Shown: positions 49,718 through 61,093 of the stretch, piece after piece | Layout: each line of letters starts with the position of its first letter | Position numbering within the stretch: the stretch's first letter is position 1 | Position numbers and translations under genes: made by a program | DNA from: Petrosia ficiformis | Lineage: Eukaryota; Porifera; Demospongiae; Haplosclerida; Petrosiidae | Reading direction: 5' to 3' | DNA: 64,000 nt | Assembly: GCA_947044365.1 (NCBI GenBank) | Contig: OX345636.1 | Coordinates: forward strand, 1,383,501 to 1,447,500 | The notes under the pieces: generated by a model | The model's input: only the letters and a program-made list of their open reading frames with translations | Told to the model about the DNA's origin: nothing | Databases searched by the model: none

Positions 49718-50164
49718 GGGTAAGGGTAATCCTAATCTTTGGTAATTTTGTTTGTAATTATATATATGTATAATTGTCTTCCACACTGCAAGTCTGAGGT
49801 TAGGAGAGTATATTGAATGCTCATGGAAGAAGACCTTCAGGAATTTACTGGATGGACCATCACACTAGGCCTAGAGTAAGCTGTGCAGTCATGGTTTCTT
49901 CCAATAACCCAGTTTGGTGTTTTGTTTAGGTTTTGCATTGGGTGGTATACATGTACATAGGTTTTCATGTTCAGTATCGAAGTAGCATCAAAGATAATCT
50001 ACATGAAGCACAGTCTCTATAAGCATGTATCACTCTGTCATTTATGTAATATTAGTACTAATACAATGTGTGCATGTCACCTGCAGCACATGTAGTTTAG
50101 TATTATTAGATCTATTATATAGGCATTATTCATTACTTACATTTCTACATGTATTAAATCACAG

Positions 50165-50263
50165 AATTATCTACAAACGTCAAGAAAATCAGACCACACT
50201 TGACATACTTGTACGTGAAGTAAAAGCTCTAGACCCTGACTTTTTGAGGGCAACAAATCACTG
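50165..50263 (+). other. Probable isolated exon
   Basis: Bounded by an acceptor (ttaaatcacag) and a strong donor (gtgagt). It reads NQTTLDILVREVKALDPDFL in the only useful frame, 1 + 96 + 2 nt. It may belong with the 49112 ORF. Confidence 0.4.
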
Positions 50264-50387
50264 GTGAGTGTTACAGTATTTTTATTGTGCATTGTTGGTA
50301 ACTTCATTTGCTGTCATGTCCAACCCTGTAATAATGCACAGTCACTTTCATATTAGTTTGTATATCTCAGTGGTGTCAGTCTATTAA

Positions 50388-50936
50388 CCCTTAGAGCACT
50401 GATGTCACAAATATGTGACATTTCACCCCTACGTGGTTCGCCGTCTGTTCCTGGCTACACGAAGCTGTCGAAATGCTTGTAATTAGTGTCAAGCACAAGC
50501 TGATGAACGTGGCTAAAAAATTTGATGTTTTTTCGGCCGCCCTTTGGCCTAAATAACGACTAAGAGGGGAATTTTAAAGAGGGGTGTCCCCCCATTAATG
50601 CGGGGGTTCGAAGGGGGCGCATTTTGCAAACCTCCTCAGAGTTAATGATTTCATAGTCATTAAGCAGCAACAACAGGTCGTGCATGGGGTAAAGGGCGTG
50701 GTTTCAGTGTGTGGCCGTGGTTGTTACCTTGTACATTGTAGGTGTGTACTAAATCCTGTCAAATGCTCAAAAATCACCATTAGTATTTTCACTAACCTGG
50801 AGTTAATGATATTCATAGCCATAAAATGATGTCAGTGGGGTGGGTCAATCTCGAGAAGTGTGGTTAGCCTTTTTAGGTGTGGTTGGAACATTGTATGTAC
50901 GTTTCTTTCCAAATCCAATATTTCACTTCGTATCCA
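50388..50936. repeat. Left part of a piggyBac-MITE relative
   Basis: After ttaa (50384-50387) the first 120 bp (cccttagagcactgatgtca onward) are nearly identical to the start of the complete element at 50941, but no matching right end was found before that element begins. Internally it has two gagttaatgat..tcatag repeats (about 50640 and 50805). Confidence 0.6.
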
Positions 50937-50940
50937 TTAA

Positions 50941-51430
50941 CCCTTAGAGCACTGATGTCACAAATATGTGACATTTCACCCCTACATGGTTTGCCGTCTG
51001 TTCCTGGCTACAAGAAGCTGTCCAAATGCTTGTAATTAGTGTCAAGCACAAGCTGATGAACGTAGCCCCCTTGATGCCGACGAATTTAGCATTTTTTGAC
51101 CCCGCCCACGCCCTCTGGTGGGTAGCTGAGACATTTTCCTTACTGTGAAACCTGAAATCGTGGGTGTAGCTGGTGCCAACATGCAGTGGGGTCATTTTGT
51201 TAGCCCCAGGTTCCAGTCAAAAGAGGGAGAGCACTGCATTTGATTTGATCCTACGATGCGCTTGGGGACTTTCGAGTCCCGGTAAGCAAGTTGGTGGAAG
51301 TAGTACTCCATGTCGGAAAAGGAGCCAAGTTTGGGGTAGAGAAAGTGAACAGTGGCCAAAATATATGCAATAGAGTCGCCAGTGTTGGAAATGGGAAGAA
51401 TTTTGAAAAACAGGCTCAGTGCTCTAAGGG
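50941..51430. mobile_element. piggyBac-type MITE, 490 bp
   Basis: It begins cccttagagcactg and ends cagtgctctaaggg, an exact 14-bp inverted repeat, or 18 bp when the flanking TTAA (50937-50940 and 51431-51434) is included. The TTAA duplication and CCC..GGG termini are diagnostic of piggyBac. No ORF is convincing inside. Confidence 0.9.
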
Positions 51431-51549
51431 TTAAGGACTTCATCCATTTAATATTTTTATTTGAAATAGCATCAGGCAAGGGAGACCAAACTAGTGAATT
51501 TAAAGTTTGATCCTTAATTACCTCACCTATACATCAATATGGAACACTG

Positions 51550-51900
51550 TATAGGATTGACAATGAAGTGATTTCATTGTCAGGCCTGCTCTGATGCATT
51601 GAAAGACAAAAGGTTGTGCTCAGTATGCAGCAGAGGTTACTTGCTACTGATATAAACATAACAGTGCTCCTTATAACTCTCCTACACACTTCATTTCCCA
51701 CATAGAATATTCTTCTCCTCCCACCTCCCAACAACAACCAAAGAAATTGTATGAATCATTGACTTCTTTGTCCTCTGTTAGATGCTGCTTGCCAACACTA
51801 CCGTAGATGTTGTGAACAGAAATCAGGTGGAGTGCTGTGGCATAAGTGAAAAAAATTGAAACGAAAGCAAAGCTATGAAAGACTAATTAGGGTGAGTACA
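51550..51900 (+). other. Cys-rich exon-like fragments
   Basis: The stretch 51565-51645 reads HCQACSDALKDKRLCSVCSR (two CxxC pairs) then a stop. After a possible acceptor at 51780 a piece reads CQHYRRCCEQKSGGVLWHK. They could be zinc-binding exons of a decayed gene; the phases were not resolved. Confidence 0.25.
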
Positions 51901-51980
51901 CATGTTAAGGAATAATTCACATCTCTTTCATTATATGCTTATCTATGACAAGTAGTGAATTGAGAAGATAGAATATCATA

Positions 51981-54019
51981 CAGTACTAGACACAATTAAC
52001 TTACATGTCACATGTGGTTAACATGTAATGTTGAGGTGATTACCACTCACGTGAAAACGCGCAAACCACGTAATAACACAAGGCGTGTTTAACATGAAAC
52101 GAAACCATACATGAGCATGCAGAGCAATTATAATGTATAATTGAATTCACTCATAACAAAATTTAAAAGCAATTGTCATAATTATAAATATATACATGTT
52201 GTGAGCACAAAACATATACTGTACACTAAAGTTAGAAGATACAAGACAAAAGTAATGGAAGAATCTATAATTATATAGTAAAGAAGAGAAAGTAAATAGT
52301 TTTACATGTGTAACAAAATAATACTAAGCATCAAAGTTTTCTTTTCCGACTCTAATTATTTTTTGCTCTTTTATTCCTCACCCCATCTCATCTACACCTT
52401 CTCTTATGTCCCTTTCTACAATATACCCATTTTCATGTCCACGCAGGGGGAAATCAGACATGCAAGCACGTCTAATGGCACTTGTTTTTGTCTTGTTCAG
52501 TTTCCTTTTGTTACGACACCTCTGTAATTTGATGTCAGCATTTCATCATCAGAAAAGATTTTTTTCTGCCAGCCATTCAGCCAGATTCTTCCTAGATCTA
52601 CATCCAATTAATGAACTCTTCAGCACCTGTGGTTGTAGATGGAATGCAGACAGGTTGGTAGAAACAACTCTCGGGAGGAACACTGGGAGGAACGCTGGTA
52701 GGAAGAACTCTGTGGGTAGAAACAGCATTACCTGTAGCTTATAGACATAAATTGAAACATAATTATTGTTTATTGAATAATTAGATATGTAAATAAAGTA
52801 AATTAAAAGCACTCTCCATTATAGGCAGACAGTTATTAACACCATTGAATGATTGGAAAAAAACAGAATAGCGATTGACAGGGAGAGAAGTGGGCATCCA
52901 CACATTTTCAAGGATTTTCATAACGAATTTATTGATAAGGTGATGGATTCGATGCGAGGAGAGCTTTGTTCCAATAAATTACCAGATCGGCTGATTAAAT
53001 GCTATCCAGATCTTCACATGTCAGTAAGAACTGTAGCTTGAGCAAGAAAGGAGCTGGGATAAACTTTTCAAACCACCTAATATTGCCAAGTGATATGGGA
53101 TGCAAACAACATGATAAGATTGGAGTGGGCAAGGAAGATGTTGGCAACCAAGGAGAATTTTGACGACATAATATTCACTGATGAACCAACTTTTGAGGTA
53201 GAATATCACAGTACGAAATGCTATCGAAGAATTGGACAGCCAAGGATACTGAAATCATGACCTTAACATCCGGCCAAGATTCATGCTTGGGGACGTATTT
53301 CAAAAAAGGGGGCTACTTCTCTCATTCTGTTTAAAGGTACTATGACAGCAACATGATTCACAAAAGTACTAGATGCTGCCTTTGTTCCTTTCATAGCAAA
53401 CGGTTACCTAACTAATCTCCGTTTCCATCAGGACAACGATCCGAAACATACGAGCCGTTGGGCTCAGTGTTTTTTTACACAGAAGAACATTAATTGGTGG
53501 TCATCTCCCCCAGAAAGTCCAGACCTCAACCCCATTGAGAACGTTTGGGGGACTATGAAGCAAGCTATCTGTAATGAATATAAACCAAGGACATTACCCC
53601 AACTAGAAGAGGCCATCAAACACTATTGGAATACGAAAGTTTATGCTCGAGTTTGTACAACATACATTAATCACATCAAAATAGTTCTTCCAGCAGTTGT
53701 GGAGTGCGAAGGGGAGCCACTGGTTTTTAAAATCTTTATTTATAATATAACACTATTTATAGTAACTTATTATACTGTGACAAAATAATTACTACCTTTC
53801 ATACAATAATACACATTTAACAATTACAAAAAACTATATAAACAATTATGATAACCTTGAAAAATGTGATAAGTATATTCATTTCATGTGGTTACAAGCA
53901 CGTCCTACCTACCCACTCGTACGTGTGTACAATTATAACACGCATTTTTCACGTGTATAATTGTGCGTGTACATGCGTTATTACCACATAATAACATAAG
54001 TTAATTGTGTCTAGTACTG
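51981..54019 (+). mobile_element. Full-length Tc1-like transposon, 2.04 kb
   Basis: Terminal inverted repeats of about 23 bp begin cagtactagacacaattaac. The left copy starts at 51981 and its reverse complement ends at 54019. TA dinucleotides flank both ends (51979-51980 and 54020-54021). It contains a dead DD34E transposase. An unexplained 113-codon frame at 52406-52744 lies upstream of the transposase. Confidence 0.85.
52840..53790 (+). pseudogene. Dead Tc1-family DD34E transposase
   Basis: One frame covers nearly the whole protein: an N-terminal helix-turn-helix-like part (EKNRIAIDRERSGHPHIF), IIFTDEPTFEVE with the first catalytic Asp, LRFHQDNDPKHTS with the second, and SPPESPDLNPIENVWGTMK with Glu 34 residues after the second Asp. 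Several in-frame stops (near 53040, 53060, 53070, 53260, 53270 and 53355) inactivate it. Family: IS630-Tc1-mariner, Tc1 branch. Confidence 0.9.
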
Positions 54020-54235
54020 TACATGTATGTTCGTGTGTTTGGTTTTTAGCTAATACAGTACTTCTTAATGTCTATGCTTCCACTTTCTCATCCAATGTAA
54101 CACAAGTATTTCATTGTCTGCGCATATCCAAAGTAATATTTTTCATTTTCAGTGTACATTCAGTGCCCTTGATGCACCCATACAAAAGCAACGCAATAGA
54201 AATATCTATTATAGATCTCAAGGGCAGTATGTAAT

Positions 54236-55590
54236 ATTCATGCGAGCATTGCTCTAATTATTAGAGCCCTCAGGCTCTAATTGAAGCAACACTCTTGTGT
54301 ATATGTGATACCACCCTTGCAAGTGTATGATAACTAATACTGGTATCACTTAATTAAGAGTACAAGTGGTTGGTCAAAATTTTTTATTGGAGCTACATGT
54401 AAATGACTATTCCATATAATAACAGTTAAGATTATTTGGTCTGTTTTTATTTAAGTAATTCTTCCTTAGTTTCTATCAGACTACATACATATTACTTTTA
54501 GTATTTCCCTTTACTTATATACACATTTATTTTTGGGCTCGCCGCGCCTACGCGTGGGTGAGTCTTTAGCACTTTGGTTGTCATTCTGTCATTCATTCAT
54601 TCCTTCATTCATTCATTCATTCATTCTGTCCCAACTTTTTTAAAGTAAGCGTCGATTTAAAGACTCGATAGAGTTGAGAAAACAGTTTATCAAAATTGTA
54701 TTGAAAAGAGATTTGCCACAGACGTTGTTTTAGTAAGTTATTCATTCATTCCTTCCCAACTTTTTTTACTTTGAACAGTTATAACTTCAAACACATACCT
54801 CCCACGGCCCCCAAACTTTCTGATCTGTTCAAAAACATGGTCTTCCATTGCTTTATTGTTTTTATAACAAAGTAAACTGTATGAAAAGTTACTTAGAATG
54901 GAAAATGCTAAAATCAGTACAGATCCTAGCCAGATGCTTTAAGCGCCGATTCAAAGACTTGATAGAGTAGAGAAAAAAGTTTATCAAAATTGTATTGAAA
55001 AGAGATTTGCCACAGACATTGTTTTAGCAAGTTACAGACTCATACATTCTATCTGACCAGTTTCTTCCATTTACTTGCAATAACTCACACCCTCAGCCAC
55101 ACCCAATGTGATCACGTGAGATCAAATGTGGAGGTCAGTTTAGAGCAATACCTTCCTTTCTGAATTGGTCGCTATTATTGAACTTTTGCTTGACTTTCAA
55201 ATTACGTATATTTGAATTGTAAGTTCAGTGCTTTTGCTCATTGTAGTTGTAACAATGTACAATTCATTATAGGATAATTATCTTTAGTAACTGACAGTTG
55301 CGGCATACATAATTATTTTGGTAATGAATGAGGTAATGAATATTTGTTGGAAGAGTATAAGTAGTATAGCTGATGGAGAGTCATCTACTATGTGTTTTTA
55401 TATTTATCAGAAATAATCTTAGCCAGTCTAGCCACAAAATACTTTCTCAACCAACTTTCAACTTTATATAAACAACAAATTCAAATTTAAGCTTGTTACT
55501 TTCTCTCTTGCATCTCATTTACTTAATTGTTGCAATTGCACCCTATCCTTAAGCTACAGCGGCAAGGCCCCGCACCAAAGGTGCTTCATT
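54236..55590. other. Intergenic region with short and dispersed repeats
   Basis: It holds an (ATTC)n run at 54587-54626 and a roughly 100-bp direct repeat at about 54645-54745 and 54945-55035 (shared aaaattgtattgaaaagaga and tttgccacaga). A small palindrome (ttagagccctcaggctctaa) lies near 54259. No gene was found. Confidence 0.6.
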
Positions 55591-55594
55591 ATTA

Positions 55595-55895
55595 ATCAGA
55601 AACTAAGTGAAAAAATGAATTATGAAAGACATGACAAGGAGTGTTGGTTGTTATCATTGCAAACAGACTTCATTTCATCAGAAGAGAGTGATATAGATGA
55701 AGATGGCAAGCCAATATATTGTATTAAACCATTATCTTGGAGGGAAGAAAGTGTGAATTACTTTTTTTCTCTACTTGATGAGGAACATATGAAAGTGTTG
55801 TCACCTCGACACGTTCTAAACCTGAAGGTGACTATCCACTGTGGTTCTTTGCTGAAGAGCCATCCAAAATGATTGTGAACAAACTCCATTGAACT
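55595..55895 (+). pseudogene. C-terminal exon related to the 331-aa transposon companion protein
   Basis: After acceptor attaatcag the frame reads KLSEKMNYERHDKECWLLSL, then DFISSEESDIDEDGKP, PLSWREESVNYFFSLLDEEH. This aligns by eye with the 10.9-14.9 kb protein: DFMTDESDHEDE, SLPWRSQSLNSFFHKLDVRH. After about 55800 the similarity continues in another frame (SKPEGDYPLWFFAEEPSKMI then stop), so one base has been gained or lost. The upstream exons of this gene are unidentified or lie at 49.1 and 50.2 kb. Confidence 0.6.
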
Positions 55896-56162
55896 ATGAT
55901 GATAATTATGTTAGTTATAATATTAATCATAATAATTATTGATCAAGAGTATGTTATCATTTGTCACTTATCACTGTCGTATCATTTATTGTATTTTTTG
56001 TATATTTCATGTATAATCTTTACCTATGTATTTATGTATATTACATGTATATCATCATCATTTTATCACTTATCACTATCAATTATTTAAAATGTATGCA
56101 TGCATACTTACAATATTGGTAATATGTTCAGAATGATTCAGTAATTATTCAGGAAATACTAC

Positions 56163-58031
56163 CTATGTGTACAGTAAAATCTGTCGGATAGTATGCACAA
56201 TAAGATCAAAAAATTCTTTAGACATAATAATTTTTAATTTTTCATTGTCATCTCCATCACCAACATATCTTGCATTTGAGGCCTCCTCAACGGTCATATT
56301 AATGGCTGGTTCAGGCCTTTGAAAGTTTTTGTATGTCAAACAACAAAAAATATACGTTGACAAAAAGTCAATATCTTCATCAGATGGTTTGTTATCATTC
56401 ACAATCTTCTGAGCTTTGGTGGTGGCTACTTCACTATTCACAAGTTTCTGGATAGCCCTTAGGTCTTCATCTGTTGTGTCAATCTCCTTAGCTGCCTTCT
56501 CTTTTAAGTGTATTTTCTCACCGGGAAATGTGGGCTTCCATAATGATATTCTATCCAACACTTTGAAAACCTCACTACATGAAGAGAATTCGGGTATTTC
56601 TCTCTGAATATATTTGAGGGGCGTTTGTATCCTATCGAGCTTCATAAGTATTCCCTCTGACCCGATGCTAAGTTTTTCTAATTTTTCGATCTAATTTTTT
56701 TATTTTACTTGCATCAAGCATTGATTTCCAACTAAATGCAATTTGGTCGCAAAAAGCTAGGAACTTCGAAACATCCATACAAATCTGATGGGCTTCGGCC
56801 GGTGACCTCTTGCCCCCATCAAAACTAGTCATATTTGTGTAAAAAGCTTCTAGTTGAGTGGTGTTGTGCACATGAAAGTGGTGAAAGCTTCTTGTAGACC
56901 CTTTTGGCACAGAAGCTTTGTTTAATTGTGCATGAAATGGCAGTTTTTCTCACGTCACCTTTCTTTGCCTCACCAACCTCCTTTGCTCTTGCCAATAAAG
57001 ATTCTCTTTCTTTAGGATCTTTTATCTTGTGTACATATGTCAGATGGTTTGAGTGTTTCTTGACTGCTTTAGATGTACAAGAATCTAGAGGGCACATGTA
57101 GATTTTTCGGTATTTTTCAAAATTATCTGAAATAAGTCCATAATTCTTAGTGAAAAATATTTGACATGATCTCTTAACATTCGCCTCTTCAATATCATCT
57201 CCTGACCCTTCATTAGGGGTTTCTATGTAACACTATAATAACCAAGTATTATTACACATGTTACAGCATTACCTTCTGACTGTTCCCACGGCATTTCTTT
57301 TGTTGAAATGCCATACTCCCACTCAAGCTCTTCATCTGTTAAGACATCCTTTATGGTATACATACCAATCCTAGATTTTCCTCGTAGAAATACAGCACAA
57401 TGGGGTTTTACATTGGCCTTTTTGCTGTGGTTGAGGTACCATCCAATTTGATTAAACCGCCTAGTGTTGTCATAATAAAATTTCTTTCTACCCACTGGAA
57501 ACGTGATGGTTGCTGACGTCTCCTCGTTTTCTTCATATTGCTTTTGTTTGAGATGGAATTTGTCTTCTTTGTATGCGTTGGTTGTCTTGTGTTCGCAGAT
57601 GTATGTATGCCTTTCAATTCTTTGTAGTGCAAAAACTCGTCTTCCTTTCACGTTTCCCGTGTCTCTGATTTCCACAGGAGCATTCAAATCTCTATTCAAA
57701 CCATCAATAACCTTTTCCTTTATGGTTTGATGTTTCCTATATTCATGCAAGCTGCAATTGTGTGAAAACATGCAAAGGAGACTAACATTATCCGTTTTGA
57801 TTTTCGAACTGAGGATTTGCCTTCAGATTCACTTGAAACTATTTTCGAAAAGAGTACGCAATTTATATGTGTAAGTAAGGTTAATCTTACATTCTTCTGG
57901 GGTCTCTGATATTATCAACTCACTTGGATCTATTTGAAATTATGGTAGAAAACTATTTATAAAAAATTGAATGACCTTACATGGATGGGCAGTAAATTCA
58001 ACTTCATTTTCGGATTCATTTACATCACTAA
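56163..58031 (-). pseudogene. SET-domain / zinc-finger / recombinase-like fusion gene, frameshifted
   Basis: In-phase exons: 58031-57981, 57929-57891, 57838-57787, 57751-57273 (SET), 57222-56959 (zinc finger), 56915 onward. The SET exon has VKGRRVFALQRIERHTYICEH, RRFNQIGWYLNHSKKANVKP (the NHS motif) and LTDEELEWEYG, resembling KMT5A-type lysine methyltransferases. The next exon has CPLDSCTSKAVKKHSNHLTY and VH, a C2H2-like finger. The last part (SPAEAHQICMDVSKFLAFCD, EKLEKLSIGSEGILMKLDRI, YKNFQRPEPAINMT) matches the N-terminal half of tyrosine-recombinase-like proteins that I recall following such SET genes. A one-base shift near 56695 breaks it, and the protein stops at 56163 before a catalytic domain. 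Two proposed introns are only 35 and 43 nt. 5' exons are not found. Confidence 0.65.
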
Positions 58032-58129
58032 CTATGTACATAGAAAGAAAGATAAAGATAAAAATAAAAATAAAAGTGATAATAGTTAGATCTAATTATA
58101 ATTAATTGGAGATGTCTCACATACTTGGG

Positions 58130-58430
58130 ATGATTCCAATATCTATTAAAATTAAAAGTACCATTCGGGCATTAAAAACCCACTGACGGATTGACAACAG
58201 TTTGATTCAATTTATAGTTGCTAGAGATAGGGGGATGCCATTGAACGATGCCACCTTTGAGACGATTATTTTTAGTGTTCTCAGACTATTAGGTGTCCAA
58301 ATGCCAAAAGTCTCCACTATCAGGGGAAAAAATAAACCACCTGTGGCGGTTACATCCTTTTCATGTTTGTCGTCCTTGTCTAATTTTCCTGCTTCGCCTG
58401 CTGCACCTGGGTGTTCTGACACAGGAAAAT
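58130..58430 (-). pseudogene. C-terminal fragment of a reverse transcriptase
   Basis: The minus strand reads HPGAAGEAGKLDKDDKHEKD, VTATGGLFFPLIVETFGIW, LRTLKIIVSKVASFNGIPLS and SIRQWVFNARM to a stop at about 58118. I recognise this as the tail of a retrotransposon reverse-transcriptase family common in marine invertebrates. The rest of the element is absent. It lies just upstream of the SET gene's first identified exon. Confidence 0.65.
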
Positions 58431-58439
58431 GGCATCTTG

Positions 58440-58620
58440 TGGACTGAGCAGTTCGTCAATCGTCTTTACGATGTCGACACCACGAACGACGGATTGAGGA
58501 CGGTCTGCCCAGAAGTCCGTGCACAGCTACGTACTTGGACCAATGAAAGACGGATATACTCCGTCTACATCGATGACAATGTGGCCGTCCATGGCCACGT
58601 ACACGAGCATTGTAATTAAT
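58440..58620 (+). other. Coding-like fragment ending in a stop, family unknown
   Basis: The forward frame reads LWTEQFVNRLYDVDTTNDGL, RTVCPEVRAQLRTWTNERRI and YSVYIDDNVAVHGHVHEHCN before TAA. It is GC-richer than its flanks and looks protein-coding, but no start, acceptor or family was identified. It abuts the reverse-transcriptase tail on the other strand. Confidence 0.3.
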
Positions 58621-58778
58621 TAATTATTAATTGTTATGCGTAACTCGGCCATTCGTATAATGAATGATACTGATTTATAATTTATAAAATAATAAAACAA
58701 CAATAATTTGTCAATAATTATTGAACAAATAGTTACTTGTTAGTGTCACTAAGTTCCCAAGGAGACTCTTAATCTACA

Positions 58779-59110
58779 TTAGATGAAAAAGATTCTCAGT
58801 TCCATTTCATCATCTTCCATTATTCTGTATTGAGGGTCAACTGCCCAAGATGGAGTACAATCAGAAAAACAACTGATCCTACAGCAGCTTTTGATAATAC
58901 AGCTGCTTGGAATCTTCCTGTCACTGTTAACTTGAGAATCCAACGTTTCCTTAAGATTCATTAACACCTAGGCAGTAAAAAGGGTTAGATATATTGAGCA
59001 TGTGTAAAGTGTAAACTTACTTTGAGAGCACCATTCAGAAGTAATTTTAATTTTACCATCCACATCATCATCTTCCTCTTCAGACATATGAACATGAGCT
59101 TGTCTTTTCT
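58779..59110 (-). other. Two possible minus-strand exons
   Basis: 58967-58779 reads NLKETLDSQVNSDRKIPSSC, CCRISCFSDCTPSWAVDPQY and an acidic tail to a stop, with an acceptor at 58968. About 59110-59021 reads AHVHMSEEEDDDVDGKIKIT before a GTAAGT donor. The phases do not match directly, so a missing exon, an error or decay is needed to join them. Confidence 0.3.
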
Positions 59111-59509
59111 TATCTTTCTTTCAGTTTTATTCGACTTTATTTTTTCTTTCAATTTTTGAGTCATTAAAAACTATCCATTGTGATTCACAGTAAGGATGAA
59201 TCGCTTCTCTACATAGAAATAAATAAACTGATTAATATTGTTGATATCTAAGACCCAAAATAAATTGGCAGCTTCTCTCAGTATATGTAACATCTGTGTA
59301 AACATTTGAAAGTGAAACAAATTAAATAAATATATGATTACAATACAGATTCATAGCTATTCTTCTAGGAGTTCTTCACAATTCGGATTCTACAACATTA
59401 AAGAAAGCTAATGAGAACAGTGAAACTAATATGTACACAAAATATCATAAAACATCTTGAGAACCAACAATCCACATACACATGCATAATCCACATACAC
59501 ATACATGAT

Positions 59510-59895
59510 GCACAAACACAAAATGGTCACCTATCAAAAGACGAAACATCTTGATAGGTTGTTGCCTAAAGACGAGGCATCTTGACAACCTTGACCAACA
59601 TACACAACAAACACAAAATGGTCACCTATCAAAATACGAAACATCTTGATAGGTTGTTGCCTAAAGACGAGGCATCTTGACAACCTTGACCAAAATACAC
59701 AACAAACACAAAACAGTCACCTATCAAAAGACCAAACATCTTGATAGGTTGTTGCCTAAAAACGAGGCATCTTGACAACCTTGACCAACATACACAACAA
59801 ACACAAAATGGTCACCTATCAAAAGACGAAACATCTTGATAGGTTGTTGCCTAAAGACGAGGCATCTTGACAACCTTGACCAACATACACAACAG
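59510..59895. repeat. 95-bp tandem repeat, four copies, hairpin-rich
   Basis: The spacing is exactly 95 bp between aaatggtcac landmarks (59521, 59616, 59711, 59806). Each unit contains two imperfect dyads: cctatcaa...ttgatagg and ggttgttgcct...aggcatcttgacaacc. Confidence 0.9.
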
Positions 59896-59943
<48 letters not shown>

Positions 59944-59992
59944 TATATATATATAATTATATATGCAATTATGCATATTGATATTATATTGA

Positions 59993-60023
<31 letters not shown>

Positions 60024-60025
60024 TA
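59896..60025. repeat. (TA)n microsatellite
   Basis: Long alternating TA runs with short interruptions directly follow the 95-bp array. Confidence 0.95.
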
Positions 60026-60339
60026 TTACAATAGTACAGACACTCACGGTATTCTTATAAGCATATGAAATAATTTCTGATACTTTGTAATGAGCAGAGG
60101 TTTTCTTTAGGATGTTCCAACTACAGCTGTGTCATGAGAGTTGCTGCAATGTTTTTATTACTGTCTGAATGGTATCTGATGACAAAGAAATTAATTGCAA
60201 TGTAAAATGTACATGGTAATAACGAATAATGACTAATAGATTCAAATAAACTTTAGTGAAATACATGTACCATCATTATCATCATGGTATTTAAAGACTG
60301 AATCAACACACTACTTACAGTCCTTCAGCATTGAACTGC

Positions 60340-61012
60340 TCTTCAGAGCTGTCATGTACCCATAAAATTTCTGAAGTACAACATAATGAACTATAAAACA
60401 AAAAAATCATTCAGCAATTTGAACAGGGGGATGGGGGGTGCCTCCCTCATAATAAAAAAAATCGCTAAAAGCATATATTGCAGATATACACAATAATTAC
60501 TACATTGGTCATAGAATTTGTGCTAGCAGCTCCTGCTAAAACATTTCTATCGATAACACTGTTTCCAATAATAAGCTCTCCATTTTGAATAGTACAGCCT
60601 TCTCCTGTATATTGATTACATACATGTAGTAAGCATTTTCTTTATGTACTTGAATCTATACCTTCAGCACTGGAACCATCAAAGGAATCATTTTCCTTCT
60701 CGTCATTAGTCCAATTCTGGCCTAAACCTTTAGAACTAGAGCTAACTTCATTGCCAATAATAAAACAAATTAAGTCTACAATTATTGTATTATAATGATA
60801 TATATATATATAGGATTATGACTAACTTACCAACAGATTCTGTAAGAGTGCTCTTCATCCCATTTGTACGCCATTTCTTGGTGAAAACACCATACTAATC
60901 TCGTTTTAGATACCTTCTCGCCACAGTGAGGGCAGTCTAAAAGCGATCTTGGCCCTTTCCTTAGTCTGACAAGCCAGACCCTCGCGGTAAGAGGCGGAGG
61001 GTCTGGGGACAC
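60340..61012 (-). pseudogene. Fragmentary minus-strand gene with an EnSpm-like zinc-finger first exon
   Basis: 61012-60831 reads LLDCPHCGEKVSKTRLVWCF and HQEMAYKWDEE before a GTAAGT donor. This resembles the CPHC...GKT...H start of the transposase at 14971. Downstream exon-like pieces at about 60760-60662 (GLGQNWTNDEKENDSFDGSS) and 60604-60505 (GCTIQNGELIIGNSVIDRNV) share a compatible phase with each other but not clearly with the first. Beside the first exon, agaccctccg...cgagggtct is a short dyad. Identity beyond the zinc-finger exon is unknown. Confidence 0.35.
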
Positions 61013-61093
61013 GCATATTCACTAGTTGTGGAGATGGAATGTATTAATTAAAAGTACTGCGGTGCACACGTGAGAACACGTGGTCATTGCAAG

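Noticed and set aside
58125..58142. 18-nt micro-exon upstream of the SET gene
   Set aside because: Phase fits, but the same bases read through as the end of the reverse-transcriptase tail, which explains them better.
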